64,000 bases of DNA. Origin: Ailurus styani (Eukaryota; Chordata; Mammalia; Carnivora; Ailuridae). Under the pieces are notes generated by a model. That model saw only the letters and a program-made list of their open reading frames with translations, did no database searches and was not told where the DNA came from. Of this stretch, positions 47,230-57,915 are shown one piece after another; the first letter of the stretch is position 1; every line of letters begins with the position of its first letter. Both the position numbers and the translations under genes were made by a program. The stretch is taken from NCBI GenBank assembly GCA_002007465.1, contig LNAC01000348.1:1691178-1755177 (forward strand). The letters are read 5' to 3'.

Positions 47230-48020
47230 CACCTCATCACGGTAACTCAAATCTATCTCTAGTTCTGATCTCTCTTCTAACCACCAGTCCTGACTACTCT
47301 CAGTAGAGGTTTATGAATGACTTAATCTCAACATATCCAAAAGCAAACTCCTCTTTGTTCATTCAAACCTGTTCCTTCGAAATCCCCTTTGTTAAGGGCC
47401 GAAAATCAAATTAGAAACCTGAGAATCATCCTTGACTCCTCTCTCTCTCTCATCATCACTGCCAATAATACTGTCATTTCTAGTGTCTAATTATCTTTGA
47501 AAATCACTCCCTTTTTCTCACCCCTAGTGTCACTGCCTTGAATCAAGTTTGCCTTCATTTCTCTGGAAACTATTATAATGGATCCCTAGTTGGTCACTAG
47601 ACTTCCAGTCCTCACATTCTAGGTTAACTTCTACTTTCAGCCAGGGAGATTTCTGTAAAATATAAATGTACTATGTCATTTCTTTCTTAAATCCTTGTGA
47701 TGGCTTGCTATATATAAATACAAATTCCTTATTTCAGCATTTAAAGTCCTTCATGTTCTAGCCCCTTCCAACATTTCCAGCTTCATCTCAAACACTCCAT
47801 AGACCACATGCTGTGTTCCATTGTGCTCTTTTTAATCCCAAGAACTTTGCAGATTTTGTTCTTTAACCTAGAAAATTCCTCCTCATCTTTCAAGGCAGTT
47901 CAAATATTGCCTTTTCTGGAAGGATGTTCCTGATGTTTCTGTTTAGAGTCAACAACTAATCCCTCTGTATACCCACTCTCATCTACCTTTTCACTTATTA
48001 TTAATGTGTTTATATCGACC
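47230..48020 (+). mobile_element. L2 3' portion, about 800 bp
   Basis: Runs through L2 ORF2 to near the 3' end: 'catccttgactcctctctct', 'ttctctggaaactattataa', 'atgtactatgtcatttcttt', 'tttaaagtccttcatgttct' and 'tcaaggcagttcaaatattg'. Decayed, but order and orientation are consistent. Confidence 0.85.
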
Positions 48021-48470
48021 TTTTCCCCCAGCTACTTAGAGCTTCTAGAAAACACCCTGCAGAAGACACAGAATGCATTCCTGCTACATAGAAGAAAGGC
48101 TTTGTACTCCATCTCCATTTCAAGTTTAAACATTAGGTATATTGCAGGAATAGTTTCCCCCCAAACAGCTAATAATACCAAATTGCCACATAACTACATG
48201 AGGGATGTATGATTTTTAGGATGTTTATTTATATATAGAGGAGTTGAGCCTCCTCCTCAAGGAGCATCATCTGGAGCCTCAGGGAGCATAAACTGGAGAT
48301 TTCAAGTAGTAGACCAGAAGCATATATATCATGACTAATGTTCTCTAGTGATGCTACCTCAAGATTATACTGATTTTAAGTTCAATAATATCACAGGTAT
48401 AATTCTCAATTTTCCTTCTGGTCAAGAAAGAAAGAATGAACTTTGGAGTTGAGAATTACGGACATTATTT
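48021..48470. other. Unclassified stretch
   Basis: No gene or repeat recognised. Confidence 0.5.
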
Positions 48471-48474
48471 CTCA

Positions 48475-49560
48475 CTGGTGTTTTGGATTTTTTCCCATTC
48501 TTTCATTCAAAGCATACACAGTTCCTACTCTCACGGAGTATTCAGTTTCTTAGGGATGAAATGTGTCACAGACTGAGGTAGATGTAGTTACTCTAAAGCT
48601 ATGGTTCTCAATGGGGCAGTAGGTATTTGACAACGTCTGGAGACATTTTTAAGTGTCATGACTTGCATCTAGTAGGTAGAGGTCTCGGATGTTACCTACA
48701 ACGTACAAGATAGCTCCCCACAACAAAGAATTCTCTAATTCAGAATGTGAATAGTGCTGATGTTGAAGAGCCCTGTTCCATAGGAAAACTACTCAGAACT
48801 ATGATAGGACACAGAAAAGAAATGTGAACAGGAATGAGAGCTTTGGAGAGGCTTTATTGAGAGTGATGGATGAGTTAAGATCAGATAGACTGGAAGGAGA
48901 AAAAAAAGAGCTCAATAGATACAGTGGTGGCAGTGTTCCAAACAGAGGAACCACGAGTATCAATAAGTCCCTGGTGTGCATGGTTTATCAAGGGAGTAGG
49001 GTATGGCCGAAGTACCATAAAGAAGGGGAGAGAAGTCAGTGTTGAAGTTATAAAGATAGCCAGTGCCAGTCATGCTCGGACTTAGAAATATGGCTTAGGA
49101 TTTTGGTCTCTACCCTATAGCACTAGAAAGCCATCAAAGGGTTTCTGAGGAAAGGTATGGCTTCTAAAATGATAAAACTGAATTTAGAAAAGATCTCTCT
49201 GGCTGCAGGGTAGAGAACACACTGAAGGAGAACTCAGATGAATGCAGGAGGACACTATGATAGGGGCTGTGGCAGTGAAGATGGAGAAAAGCGAATCCAT
49301 TTGAGGGTACCAAATTGACAGGGATTTGTGACAGACTGGCTATGGAGGATGAGGGGAAGAAAAGTTCCAAAGATGGTGGTGACGTTGGCTGAGTCAGGAA
49401 AGAGCGGAAGAGAAGGTCTGGCAAAGGAAGTTTCAGGAGTTGTTTTTAAACATACTGATGTGTTGAGACAAAGCAGAAATATCAATTAGGCAGTTCGGAT
49501 CATGGGCTTGGAGAGCAGAGGAAATGTCTGTGATTGTTAAGGCAGAGATAATAGGAGGAG
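48475..49560 (-). mobile_element. L2, split by a hAT element
   Basis: Reverse-complement L2: 'ttctttcattcaaagcatac', then after the hAT insert 'aacagaggaaccacgagtat', 'agatctctctggctgcaggg' and 'catactgatgtgttgagaca'. The open frames on the minus strand at 49164-49485 are L2 ORF2 remnants. Confidence 0.75.
48599..48776 (+). mobile_element. hAT-Charlie element (MER20-like)
   Basis: 'atggttctcaatggggcagt', 'tgacaacgtctggagacatt', 'gacttgcatctagtaggtag', 'ctccccacaacaaagaattc' and 'gttgaagagccctg' follow a roughly 200-bp non-autonomous hAT family that I believe is MER20. The terminal repeats are partly preserved. Confidence 0.8.
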
Positions 49561-50000
49561 AGAGGGTCTAGGGTTCAGTTGAAATCCAGCTGCCTCTATT
49601 ATTTATATGTGAGTCTCATCTGCTGTCTGTGTTTGTTACAACTGTCTTATGTAGTCATGTCTTCTTGCTTATTTCCTATATTTATCGCATGGGTGAGCCA
49701 CTGGTGTTTGCCTTCTGCATTGCTGGTTCATTTGTTGTTGTGACTAACTGCTCATTTATTTTCACACAAGGATTTCTGTTTGCTTATTTGTGTCAAAGAC
49801 AAAAGCAAAAACAAAAAACAAACCTAAACTTCCTCTCTAGTTTGTGCAGCCTTTATTGTCTCTCCTAGTCACTTCATGCTGCTAACACCCGGAGTAAGAC
49901 TAATCAAGGGCTTTCCTCCATATTTGATTTCTTTTAGAATCAGCTTTCATGTTTGTGCCCTCTCTACTTTCATAGTCATTTTATTTATTTTTCTTCTTTT
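49561..50000. other. Unclassified stretch ending in a short duplication
   Basis: No gene recognised. The segment catagtcattttattt occurs at 49971 and again at 50002, 31 bp apart, a local tandem duplication just before the SINE pair. Confidence 0.5.
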
Positions 50001-50014
50001 TCATAGTCATTTTA

Positions 50015-50215
50015 TTTTAATATTTTTAAAAAAGATTTTTATTTATTTATTTGACAGAGAGATCACATGTAGGCAGAGAGACAGGCAGAGAGAGGGGGAA
50101 GCAGGCTCCCTCCTGAGCAGAGAGCCCGATGTGGGCCTCGATCCCAGGACCCTGAGATCATGACCTGAGCCGAAGGCAGAGGCTTTAACCCACTGAGCCA
50201 CCCAGGCGCCCAAAC
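50015..50215 (-). mobile_element. Young CAN-SINE (left of a pair)
   Basis: Complete minus-orientation copy ending gagccacccaggcgcccaaa. It abuts the next SINE in the same orientation, apparently inserted in or beside the other's A/T tail. Confidence 0.9.
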
Positions 50216-50415
50216 TTATTTTTTTTTTAATATTTTATTTATTTATTTGGCAGAGAGATAGAGAGCACAAGTAGGCAGAGTGGCAGGCAGAGGGAGAGGG
50301 AGAAGCAGGCTCCCCAGCTGAGCAGAGAGCCCTATGCGGGCCTCGATCCCAGGACCCTGAGATCCTGACCTGAGCCAAAGGCAGAGGCTTAACCCACTGA
50401 GCCACCCAGGTGCCC
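50216..50415 (-). mobile_element. Young CAN-SINE (right of a pair)
   Basis: Complete minus-orientation copy ending gagccacccaggtgcccc. The sequence atagtcatttta before the left SINE (50003-50014) recurs as acagtcatttta after this one (50417-50428), so one outer target duplication encloses both. Confidence 0.9.
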
Positions 50416-50428
50416 CACAGTCATTTTA

Positions 50429-50789
50429 AAATAAATTTTCCTTTTAGCTACTTGGTGGTCTGGGGTAAAGAGCTGGTTAATTTAATTTCACTTAGTGAAT
50501 CCTGATCAGTTGGAATGGCCCCTTTTTTCTCTTGCATGCTCCATTGTTTCTAAAATTCACTGCCCTTAAGGAATACACCTTCCTTTGGTTTTATTTCTCC
50601 CTGACCAAGAAAAGCCAAAAAGATAGATTAACTATAATTTCTAAGAGGTTTAGTGTTCATGTGATTGTGAAAAGCACAAATTAATAAAGAAATGTCTCAT
50701 TTCTGCTTTCCCAGATGAGGAGATCTATTTTTAGGTTTTACCTGCAGCCATATAAGAGGATATAAAGAATAATTTTCAAGGTTATAAGT
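50429..50789. other. Unclassified stretch
   Basis: No gene or repeat recognised. Confidence 0.5.
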
Positions 50790-50945
50790 CAATAGTTCTC
50801 AACCTTGGAGGTATATTAGAAACACCCATGACAATTTAAAAAATTATACATGCTTGGAGACCCCATTCCAAGAAACTTATTCATAAGATCTGAGAAGGGG
50901 TCTTTTCACAAATTTTAACGGCCACACAGAAGAACCTGAAATTGC
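50790..50945 (-). mobile_element. Decayed MER5-type hAT element
   Basis: 'atagttctcaaccttggagg', 'attagaaacacccatgacaa', 'cttggagaccccattccaag' and 'tctgagaaggggtc' follow the reverse complement of MER5 loosely. Confidence 0.5.
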
Positions 50946-53330
50946 CTAATAAAGTGACAGTGACCCCACTCAGGCACACTACCAGCAGTGAATGCCTGAT
51001 AATAGGGTCTATATAAGCCAGCCAGGTCAGAATAATGAAATAAACTCCAAAGCAAAAAGGGTAAACCCCAAATCACAAAAACAAGCACTAGTTAAACTGG
51101 TTATCTTGGCATTGCCGACAAATGCTCCTGTACTTGCTAACTGAAACAGGTGTAGAGACACCAGCAACAGAACCATGGCATTAGTAATGAAGGATCTGTG
51201 TATGCTGAGTTAAGGAGGTAGATTTGAATAGGAAGAAAAAATTCTAGAGACAAAAGTGATGAAGCTCAGAGACAGGTTGAGCAAACAGTAAGTACGGATG
51301 ATAGTAGCCCCCATAATAATTATGTGTTAAATTTCTACTGCCATAAGCCAAAAAAGGTTATGGCCTTTCTTATTTGTTTTAAGCTTCTCTGCTATTATTA
51401 TTCACCTTGCTTCCCTAACTTTTCTATTTTTCATAGTGAAAATGAGGCCACATGTTTGAGAAATAAGACAATGAGTCCTACCTCTAATCTGTTTTATATT
51501 TGGATCCTAGAGCTAAAAACTGACTGTATTACTGAAATGTCAAAAATGATCCTATCTGAATATTATATTCTGAAATAGAAAATAACATACACCCTTCAGA
51601 GCCCTCAGCAGTATTATAGAACAGTATTATCCTTAAATTTAGTAATATTTTATGGAGAAATGATAAACTGGGAATTCATAAGAATCAGTAAATAAGCTTT
51701 AAAGACTTTAATTTCTCAAAAATTTTGCACATTTCTGGGATATGTGGTAAGTAAGAAATCATCACTTTGCTAATTAGCATTATAAAGATACTTTAAGTCT
51801 CACAGACTTTGCAAAGCAAAAGAAGGAAGAGAAAAAAAGGTCAATGAGAATCCTACTTCTTTTGAACTTAACTTTTTTCTCAACTGGGCTTTCTTCCAAA
51901 TGAAATAAATGTCTCCCTATTAGATGTATTTCTTAGGTCCTATTGGTGGGGTGCTACTATAAATAATTAAAAAGGAAACTAGAAATCTATGCTTTGCTTC
52001 TACAAACATCAACTAGCGAACAGTCAAAGAAGACATTTCAAGAGGACTTTTTCCCTCTGTTACTGGCTACTGTAAAGGAACCCAGCTGTAGGCATAGTCA
52101 GTTAGTGTCTCTTCTTCTAAAGAGCCTGACCCCACCTCCCAGGGTTAAGCACCAGTGTGGAGAGGGTGGCGAAGGCTCAAGTCCTTATCTAGTATTCAGT
52201 CCATTTCTCTCCCTTGATGTGTGGTACAGAGAGAAAGATGGATAATCTGAAGGAAGATCCAATACTGAAGTGGAACCCCAGAGAAATTTATCACTTTGAA
52301 ATATTGCAGAGGAGAAAACATACCAAGAACAGTTCACCTTTTGCCCTCAGGAAGCCAGATTATATATTTATAGGCATGTGGAGGAGAGTATGATTTTTAT
52401 AGATATGGAAGACAGAGATAAGACAGAACCTTGGTTTTATGACAGCTCATCTCTCAAAATCTCCAACGGAAAGAAAAAAAAAATGCATAACTCCTTGTCA
52501 CGGTTACCCTTCCTGTCACTTTAGAGCCCTGTGATTCTAACTAGGTGAACAGAGAATGCCGAAGGACAGAAAGGAAGTTCTATAGATACAGATACAAAGA
52601 AGGAAGGGGGTATAAAGGAGCTCCGAAATCCCCTCAGGGGATAGCCTCTAGTTTGAGAAATACCAATACAGAAAAATTATGAGTCTCAAAATGTTCAAAA
52701 GACACATAATGCACTCTAGCTGAGCAAGATCAACCTTTCAAGCACTGACAAGGCTAAACTGAATATGAATGAGGAGTGGTCCAAGAGCTGACAGCCCAAA
52801 TGTGATTTTGTTTAGTAAAGTAAAAGTGTTAATAAAATTTAAAATTATGACCAAGGCAGCTAAGTTATGCTACTTGAGGCTAGCAGAACTTAGAGCCAGG
52901 TAGTAGACTTGGCTCCTAGTAGCTATGTTTGAAATACAGTTTGAGGCCTAGCTCTCCTGCCTGCTTGCTCGACTATTCTGCCTATGAAAATTGTTTTGAA
53001 ATTTTTAAGTTCAGGATTTGCAGGGCCTGATATGTCAAACAGAGCAGCAGATTAAGAAAGTAGCAAATGCTCCAAATTAGAATCACCTTTGTGGCTGACA
53101 GAAGTAACTGGTTGGTGGAATCACAGGATTCCAAGATGAAATTTAACCAAAATGTATCCCGGCATCCTGACTTGAACCTGAAATCCTATCATTGAGCCTT
53201 TATTCATTTGGGTGCAGGATTTTTAGAGTTCCTTATAAAAAGACAAACAGCTCTGGAATGAATAGCACCAATAAGGAAGGCACTGAGAGATGGGGAGATA
53301 GGGATGGACACTGGACCAGGCAGGTCCTGT
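50946..53330. other. Long stretch, nothing recognised
   Basis: About 2.4 kb with no assignable repeat or RNA gene. The open frames at 51324-51578 and 51994-52245 (+) lack splice or promoter context. A 'tagtttgagaaataccaa' string at 52649 is a possible hAT terminus only. Confidence 0.45.
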
Positions 53331-53337
53331 ATTTTAA

Positions 53338-53592
53338 AGTGACAGCCAACTTTTTTCAGTAAAGGACCAAATAGTAAATATTTTAGACTTTCCAGACCAT
53401 ACTAGCTCCATCTCACTTCTGCCACTGTAGTGTGAAATCAGCGAGGGACAATATGTTGATATGTGAGTGTGGCTGTATTCCATTAAATGACACTGAAGTT
53501 TGAATTCTCTATAATTTCCACATGTCATGAAATATTCTTCTTTTGATTTTTCCTCAAAACAGGCAACAGGTCATGGTTTGCTGACCCCTGCT
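53338..53592 (+). mobile_element. hAT-Charlie element (MER33-like?)
   Basis: 'cagtaaaggaccaaatagta', 'aatattttagactttccaga', 'gtgtggctgtattccattaa' and 'tggtttgctgacccctgctg' match a common non-autonomous hAT family. The subfamily name is uncertain. The right terminal repeat is well preserved. Confidence 0.8.
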
Positions 53593-53630
53593 GTATCAGC
53601 AAGTAAAACTCACAAAATAAATCTTCCTGA

Positions 53631-53814
53631 GGGGTGCTCAGGTGGCTCAGTTGGTTAAGTGTCTGCCTTTGGCTCAGATCATGATCTCTGGCTCCTTACT
53701 CAATGGAGAGTCTGCTTTTCCCTCTCCCTCTGCTCCCCCGCCCACCATTCCAGCTCAAGTGCTCTCCTTCTCTCTCTGTCTCAAATAAATAAAATCTTAA
53801 AAAAAAAAAAAAAG
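53631..53814 (+). mobile_element. CAN-SINE
   Basis: Plus-orientation copy: ggggtgctcaggtggctcag, ttggttaagtgtctgccttt, then an A-tail. A perfect 13-bp target duplication, taaatcttcctga, lies at 53618-53630 and 53815-53827. The hAT element ends 38 bp upstream. Confidence 0.95.
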
Positions 53815-53827
53815 TAAATCTTCCTGA

Positions 53828-54311
53828 TTTCAGTTTTAACTGAAATAATAGTGACGGGCCTAACTATGTACTGAGCTCCTAAGACAGGCTCAAGATGACA
53901 TGTAACTATAATACTTCCACTAAAGTCTTATAAAATTGCTCTTTTCACTGAACTTGGAAGATGTTGTTCATTTAATTATACGTAAACAGTGGTTTGCATC
54001 ATGACCTCAGCAGTATCCTTAGGCATCATTTTCTCCATTTGTAATTGAAGATGCTAATTACTTTATTTCTCTCCCCCCTGGGGATTGCTCTAAAATTAAT
54101 TAATGGTCACACATGTTAGTGCTGTAAATGGACGCAGAAACTTGGAGAGTGGACATTTTGTAAATCTACTTTAAGAGAAAGCAAATGGACACAAAGTAAA
54201 ATCTCCTTGGAAAAAATCTGTGCTGCCTTGAATGATAACCGTTCAGTTAACACAACTTTGTATACTGATACTTTCTATCTTTTCAACTCTGTCTTTTCTT
54301 CCTTTCAACAG
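53828..54311. other. Unclassified stretch leading to a splice acceptor
   Basis: No repeat recognised. It ends in the pyrimidine-rich tract tgtcttttcttcctttcaac followed by AG at 54310-54311. Confidence 0.5.
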
Positions 54312-54610
54312 AATGTCAGAGAAACATCTGTGTTTTCCAATTTGATCCGAGCTCTCAGCAATCCTTTCATGTGCACCTGGAGCCCCCTTTCTTCCCCTTC
54401 CCGTGGCTACACCAGATACTCGACATTCTTCTCAAGTCTCCAGCTCACTCCACTCAAGAACACTCCATAAATGACCTTGCTCCAAATCTCAGAAAGAAAG
54501 TTCAAGAATTTCTTCAACTTTGTGGCCTCAATCCCAAATTATTGGAATTTGCTTTGTCAGCAGCACAATTTCACTATCTTAGATACAATTCAGATTTTAT
54601 CTTGTCCAAA
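54312..54610 (+). CDS. Candidate internal coding exon, gene not recognised
   Basis: A strong acceptor (a tract of about 20 pyrimidine-rich bases ending caacag at 54311) and a donor (CCAAA|GTGAGTAT at 54610/54611) bound 299 bp. The frame starting at 54314 is open for 99 codons, ending exactly at the donor. The exon would follow a phase-1 intron and end in phase 0. The translation is complex, not repetitive: it includes FPFPWLHQILDILLKS, NDLAPNLRKKVQEFLQLCGL and FALSAAQFHYLRYNSDFI, suggesting amphipathic helices. No transposon protein I know matches, and no repeat covers it. I do not recognise the family. Against it: pseudo-exons are common, no partner exon was found within the window, and 99 open codons can arise by chance in 64 kb. 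Confidence 0.45.
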
Positions 54611-54824
54611 GTGAGTATCTCCACCTCTACTTAGGATCCTACTTCCTTCTGTTGTTCATGGGACCCTGTTCCAACAATTATTCCATGTTTCCCTATATTT
54701 TTAACCTGTTGTTTTTTCCCTTCTCTAGTGGTTTATAAATATGTTCCGATATTTCAAGATAAAGCTCTCTCAATCCAGAGTCCCCTCTTTGGTCATTTGG
54801 TCATACTATGTTTCTGTTTACTTT
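54611..54824. other. Unclassified stretch
   Basis: Follows the candidate donor. No repeat is assigned until the L2 fragment at about 54825. Confidence 0.45.
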
Positions 54825-54995
54825 AGATCTAAGCTCCTTGAAAAAATGCTATGTATTTATTTTTTACTTTTCTATCTCCAATCCACCTTTTATTCCACTA
54901 CAATCTGACTTTGTGCCTAACACTGCTCACAAACTGCTCAAGCAAAATTTTTAGTACCTTCATGATCACTAAATCCATAGAGTCATTTTCATCTG
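54825..54995 (+). mobile_element. L2 fragment
   Basis: 'ctacaatctgactttgtgcc', 'ctgctcacaaactgctcaag' and 'taccttcatgatcactaaat' follow L2 ORF2 ('cagtctggcttctgccc ... gaaactgctc ... gtcaccaatgacc'). Confidence 0.6.
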
Positions 54996-55064
54996 GGATT
55001 TATTGCAAATGGAGTTAGGGAGTGATCTAACACTATATTTTTCTATAGAAGTAGAAAACTGTTG

Positions 55065-55250
55065 TATTAAATGCAATCCTAATCAAAATCCCAATGGGAT
55101 TTTGCATTGGGTTTGACAAACTTTTCCTGAATATTAAATATGGAAGAGTAAAGATTAATGATATCCAAAATGTTTTAGAGATTAATAAGACTACCAGCTA
55201 CCAAACACTTACATCCCAGTAAAACTAATTAAAACAGTGTGACATGGGGA
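55065..55250 (+). mobile_element. L1 ORF2 fragment
   Basis: 'aatgcaatcctaatcaaaat', 'cccaatgggattttgcattg', 'atatggaagagtaaagatta' and 'actaattaaaacagtgtgac' match L1 ORF2 internal text. There is no 3' UTR or A-tail. Confidence 0.75.
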
Positions 55251-55274
55251 CAACAATAAACTTGTTCGGACTCA

Positions 55275-57190
55275 TTTTCCTTCATTGCTTTGTATTATTT
55301 GTGACTGCTAAAAACTCCCTCTTTTGAGTCACTCTCTGTTTCTGTAAAATTCCTTTGTTGGCTCATACCTCCCATTCTCTGTTCCCTTTTCCTTCCTTTT
55401 CTTCTTTCTATTCCTCAGATTCTGTTTCAAATTTCTTCTTTTCTTCCTTTGAACACTCCCTTAGAAAAGCTCAGAATTTTTTATGGTTTTAACTGTCACC
55501 ATCTCCTCAACTCTATTTCTCTGCTCTCTTCCCCCCCCCAAAATTCTTACAAGTATTGGGTAAACGTGCTTTCTCCAATCCCTGAATCAGTACATAAAAG
55601 TTCACTGCTAAGTTTGCCAGTGATCTCTGTGTGGCCAAATCCACTGCCTGTTTTTCTCCCCTCATTTTATTTTCTCACTCTATAGTATTCCCCATAGTTG
55701 TCCACTCTCTCATTCACTCATTCATTTACTTTCCCCTTCTTTTAAACGCTACTTTCTTTTGGATTCTGTACCAGGACACTGATCTGGCTTCCCTCTGTTC
55801 TCTTTGGCCATTTGTCAATTATTCAAAAAGCGTTCTTGCATTTTACTTCAAATTGTTGAGGAACTCAGTCCTGAGCCTTCTCTTCTTTTTCTTCTTTGTA
55901 CATATCCTATGTGGGTAATCTCATTCATTCTCACAGCTTTAAGTTACTATGACTCCTAATTCGTAACTGTAGCCTAAATTCCTGCACTCATCTTCCAGCT
56001 CGTATACCTAAATGCTCACCGTACAACTCCACTTTGATTCTCACAGGTGGGTTAACCATTAGGGTTCCCAGATAATATAAAGTCCAGATAAAATAGTGCA
56101 TATTAAACAACATGTTTTAGTATGAGTATGCAACATATGTCACAGACTTATAATAAAACATTATTTGTTGCTTATCTAAAATACAAAGTTAATTGAGTAT
56201 CCTATTTTTTTATATGCTAAATTTGACAACCTTAGGTAAACTTATGTTCAAAATGGAACTCTTGAATTTTTCTTCTCCCACCCTTCAAACCCTTCATTTC
56301 CCAGTGTTTCACATTTTCTTAATTTTAGTAGACAGTCCACTCTTAACCCACTTCCTCAAGCTATAAAACTGAGGGACTCAAACTTGATTTATCTTTTTTT
56401 CTTCACTTCTCACATCAAATTCATCAGCAAGCCCTGTGAGTTCTACCTTTAAATATATCTCAAATTTAGTCAATCTTCCCCATTCCCACTGCCACCATTA
56501 TCTCTCACCTAGACTTCTTAGCCATGTCCCGTCACTTTTAAACTTGTCCCTTACTAACCTGTTCTCCACAGAGCAGCTAGAGAAATTAGTTTAATACCTA
56601 AATGGAATCATTTGCTTGCTTCAAATCCTTCAATGGCTTCTGAATGCACTCCAAATAAAACAAAACTCCGCTCTGGCCTCTAGAACTGTGAATAGCTGGC
56701 ACCCGACTCTCTCTGATCTCCTCTCTTTCCTGCCTTGCCTCCATTCTTCATCCTTGCTGGCTTCCTTCAGTTTCTAAAACACTGCAAGCTCCTTTACACT
56801 TTGGTGCCTTCATAGATGTGGCTTTCTCTTCCCAGAATACTCTCCTGTCCCTATTCTTCCCCTTCCTCCCCTGCTTATCCTTAGGACCTCATATTCAATA
56901 ACACTGCCTCAGAGGAGTTTTTCTAAACAACCCATCCAAATATATTTTCCCCAGCCCCATTCCTCCCTCCAACCTTATTATACTCTCTCATTTTACTCTG
57001 TTACTTTCCTTCATAGCACTTATCAGTACTGGTATTTATTAATTTATTTATTCACTTATCTTTACCCCCACAAGATTATGAACTCCATTCATAGATCACA
57101 GACCATGCCTGTTTTGTTCACTATCCATCAAGAATACCCAGGAACTTAGTGCTCCTTCAAAAATCACTGAATGAATGAGTGAATGACTGA
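55275..57190 (+). mobile_element. Long L2 (ORF2 and 3' end), split by a MITE
   Basis: Follows L2 ORF2 to its 3' end: 'gccagtgatctctgtgtggc caaatcc', 'gttgaggaactcagtcctga', then 'tcaaaatggaactcttgaat', 'attcatcagcaagccctgtg', 'tatctctcaaatttagtcaa', 'aatcatttgcttgcttcaaa', 'atagcacttatcagtactgg' and a 'gaatgaatgagtgaatgact' end. The RT-derived open frames are all broken. It may comprise more than one insertion. Confidence 0.8.
56057..56236. mobile_element. Palindromic DNA-transposon MITE inside L2
   Basis: The left end cattagggttcccagata and right end tttgacaaccttagg are roughly inverted, and the interior 'ttagtatgagtatgcaac' / 'acttataataaaacattatt tgttgcttatc' is also inverted. It matches a palindromic hAT-type MITE I remember (MER53-like; name unsure). 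L2 text resumes directly after it. Confidence 0.6.
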
Positions 57191-57239
57191 CAAACCTGTT
57201 TCTGTGGTGCCATGCCCATATATCTAACACTTTTAGCCA

Positions 57240-57915
57240 AATCAACAATTCATCTCAATGGCCTGTAAGTAAAATCCAAAATGGTTGGCCAGATTTTTCA
57301 GGATCCATCTGAAATATTTGAATTTCTCAGACTGTGACATGTGCTCTCCAATATCTTTTCACGTATGTCTCTCTACTGAGCCTGTCCTTCTTACCTCTTA
57401 TTAGTCTGACCAGTGAAATTCATTTTTCAAGATTCTTTTCAAGTATCACTTCTTTTTTGAAGTCTTCCCAGACCACCCCTTACTGACTCTTGTTTTTATG
57501 CCACTATCATATTCTATACATACCCTTTTATAGCTAATATTTATTGAGCACTTTCCACAGGCCATTAATTTAATAAGTTTATAAGCAACACTCAAATTAA
57601 TCTTCACTAGAACCCTATGAGTTTGGTTTATTATTATCCCCATAGTACTGAGGAGAAAACTGAGATAAAGAGAGGTTGGTAACTTACCTAAGGTTTAAGA
57701 ACTCTTATGTGAGAGGCCAGGAGAAGGATTTTAGATTCTGTGACCTTAATCACTATTCCTTATTGCCTCACCAAGTACTCAACATACTATAGTACTTGTT
57801 ATCATATATCCCATATTTCCTTATATTCATTCCCTCACTAGATTGTGAGTTTCTCATGGGCAAGCAGTATCAAAATCACCTTCGTAAATCTAGCTAAGTA
57901 CTGATGAATAGTTAA
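57240..57915 (+). mobile_element. Second L2 3' end, split by a MIR
   Basis: L2 text at 57240-57534 ('gaagtcttcccagaccaccc') resumes at 57768-57915 ('actatagtacttgttatcat', 'cactagattgtgagtttctc atgggcaag'). The two parts are adjacent in the L2 consensus, so the MIR inserted into an existing L2. Confidence 0.7.
57535..57767 (-). mobile_element. MIR SINE nested in L2
   Basis: Reverse-complement MIR: atttattgagcactttccac, aaccctatgagtttggttta, ttatccccatagtactgagg, gagaggttggtaacttacct, ending near ccttaatcactattcc. Confidence 0.85.
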
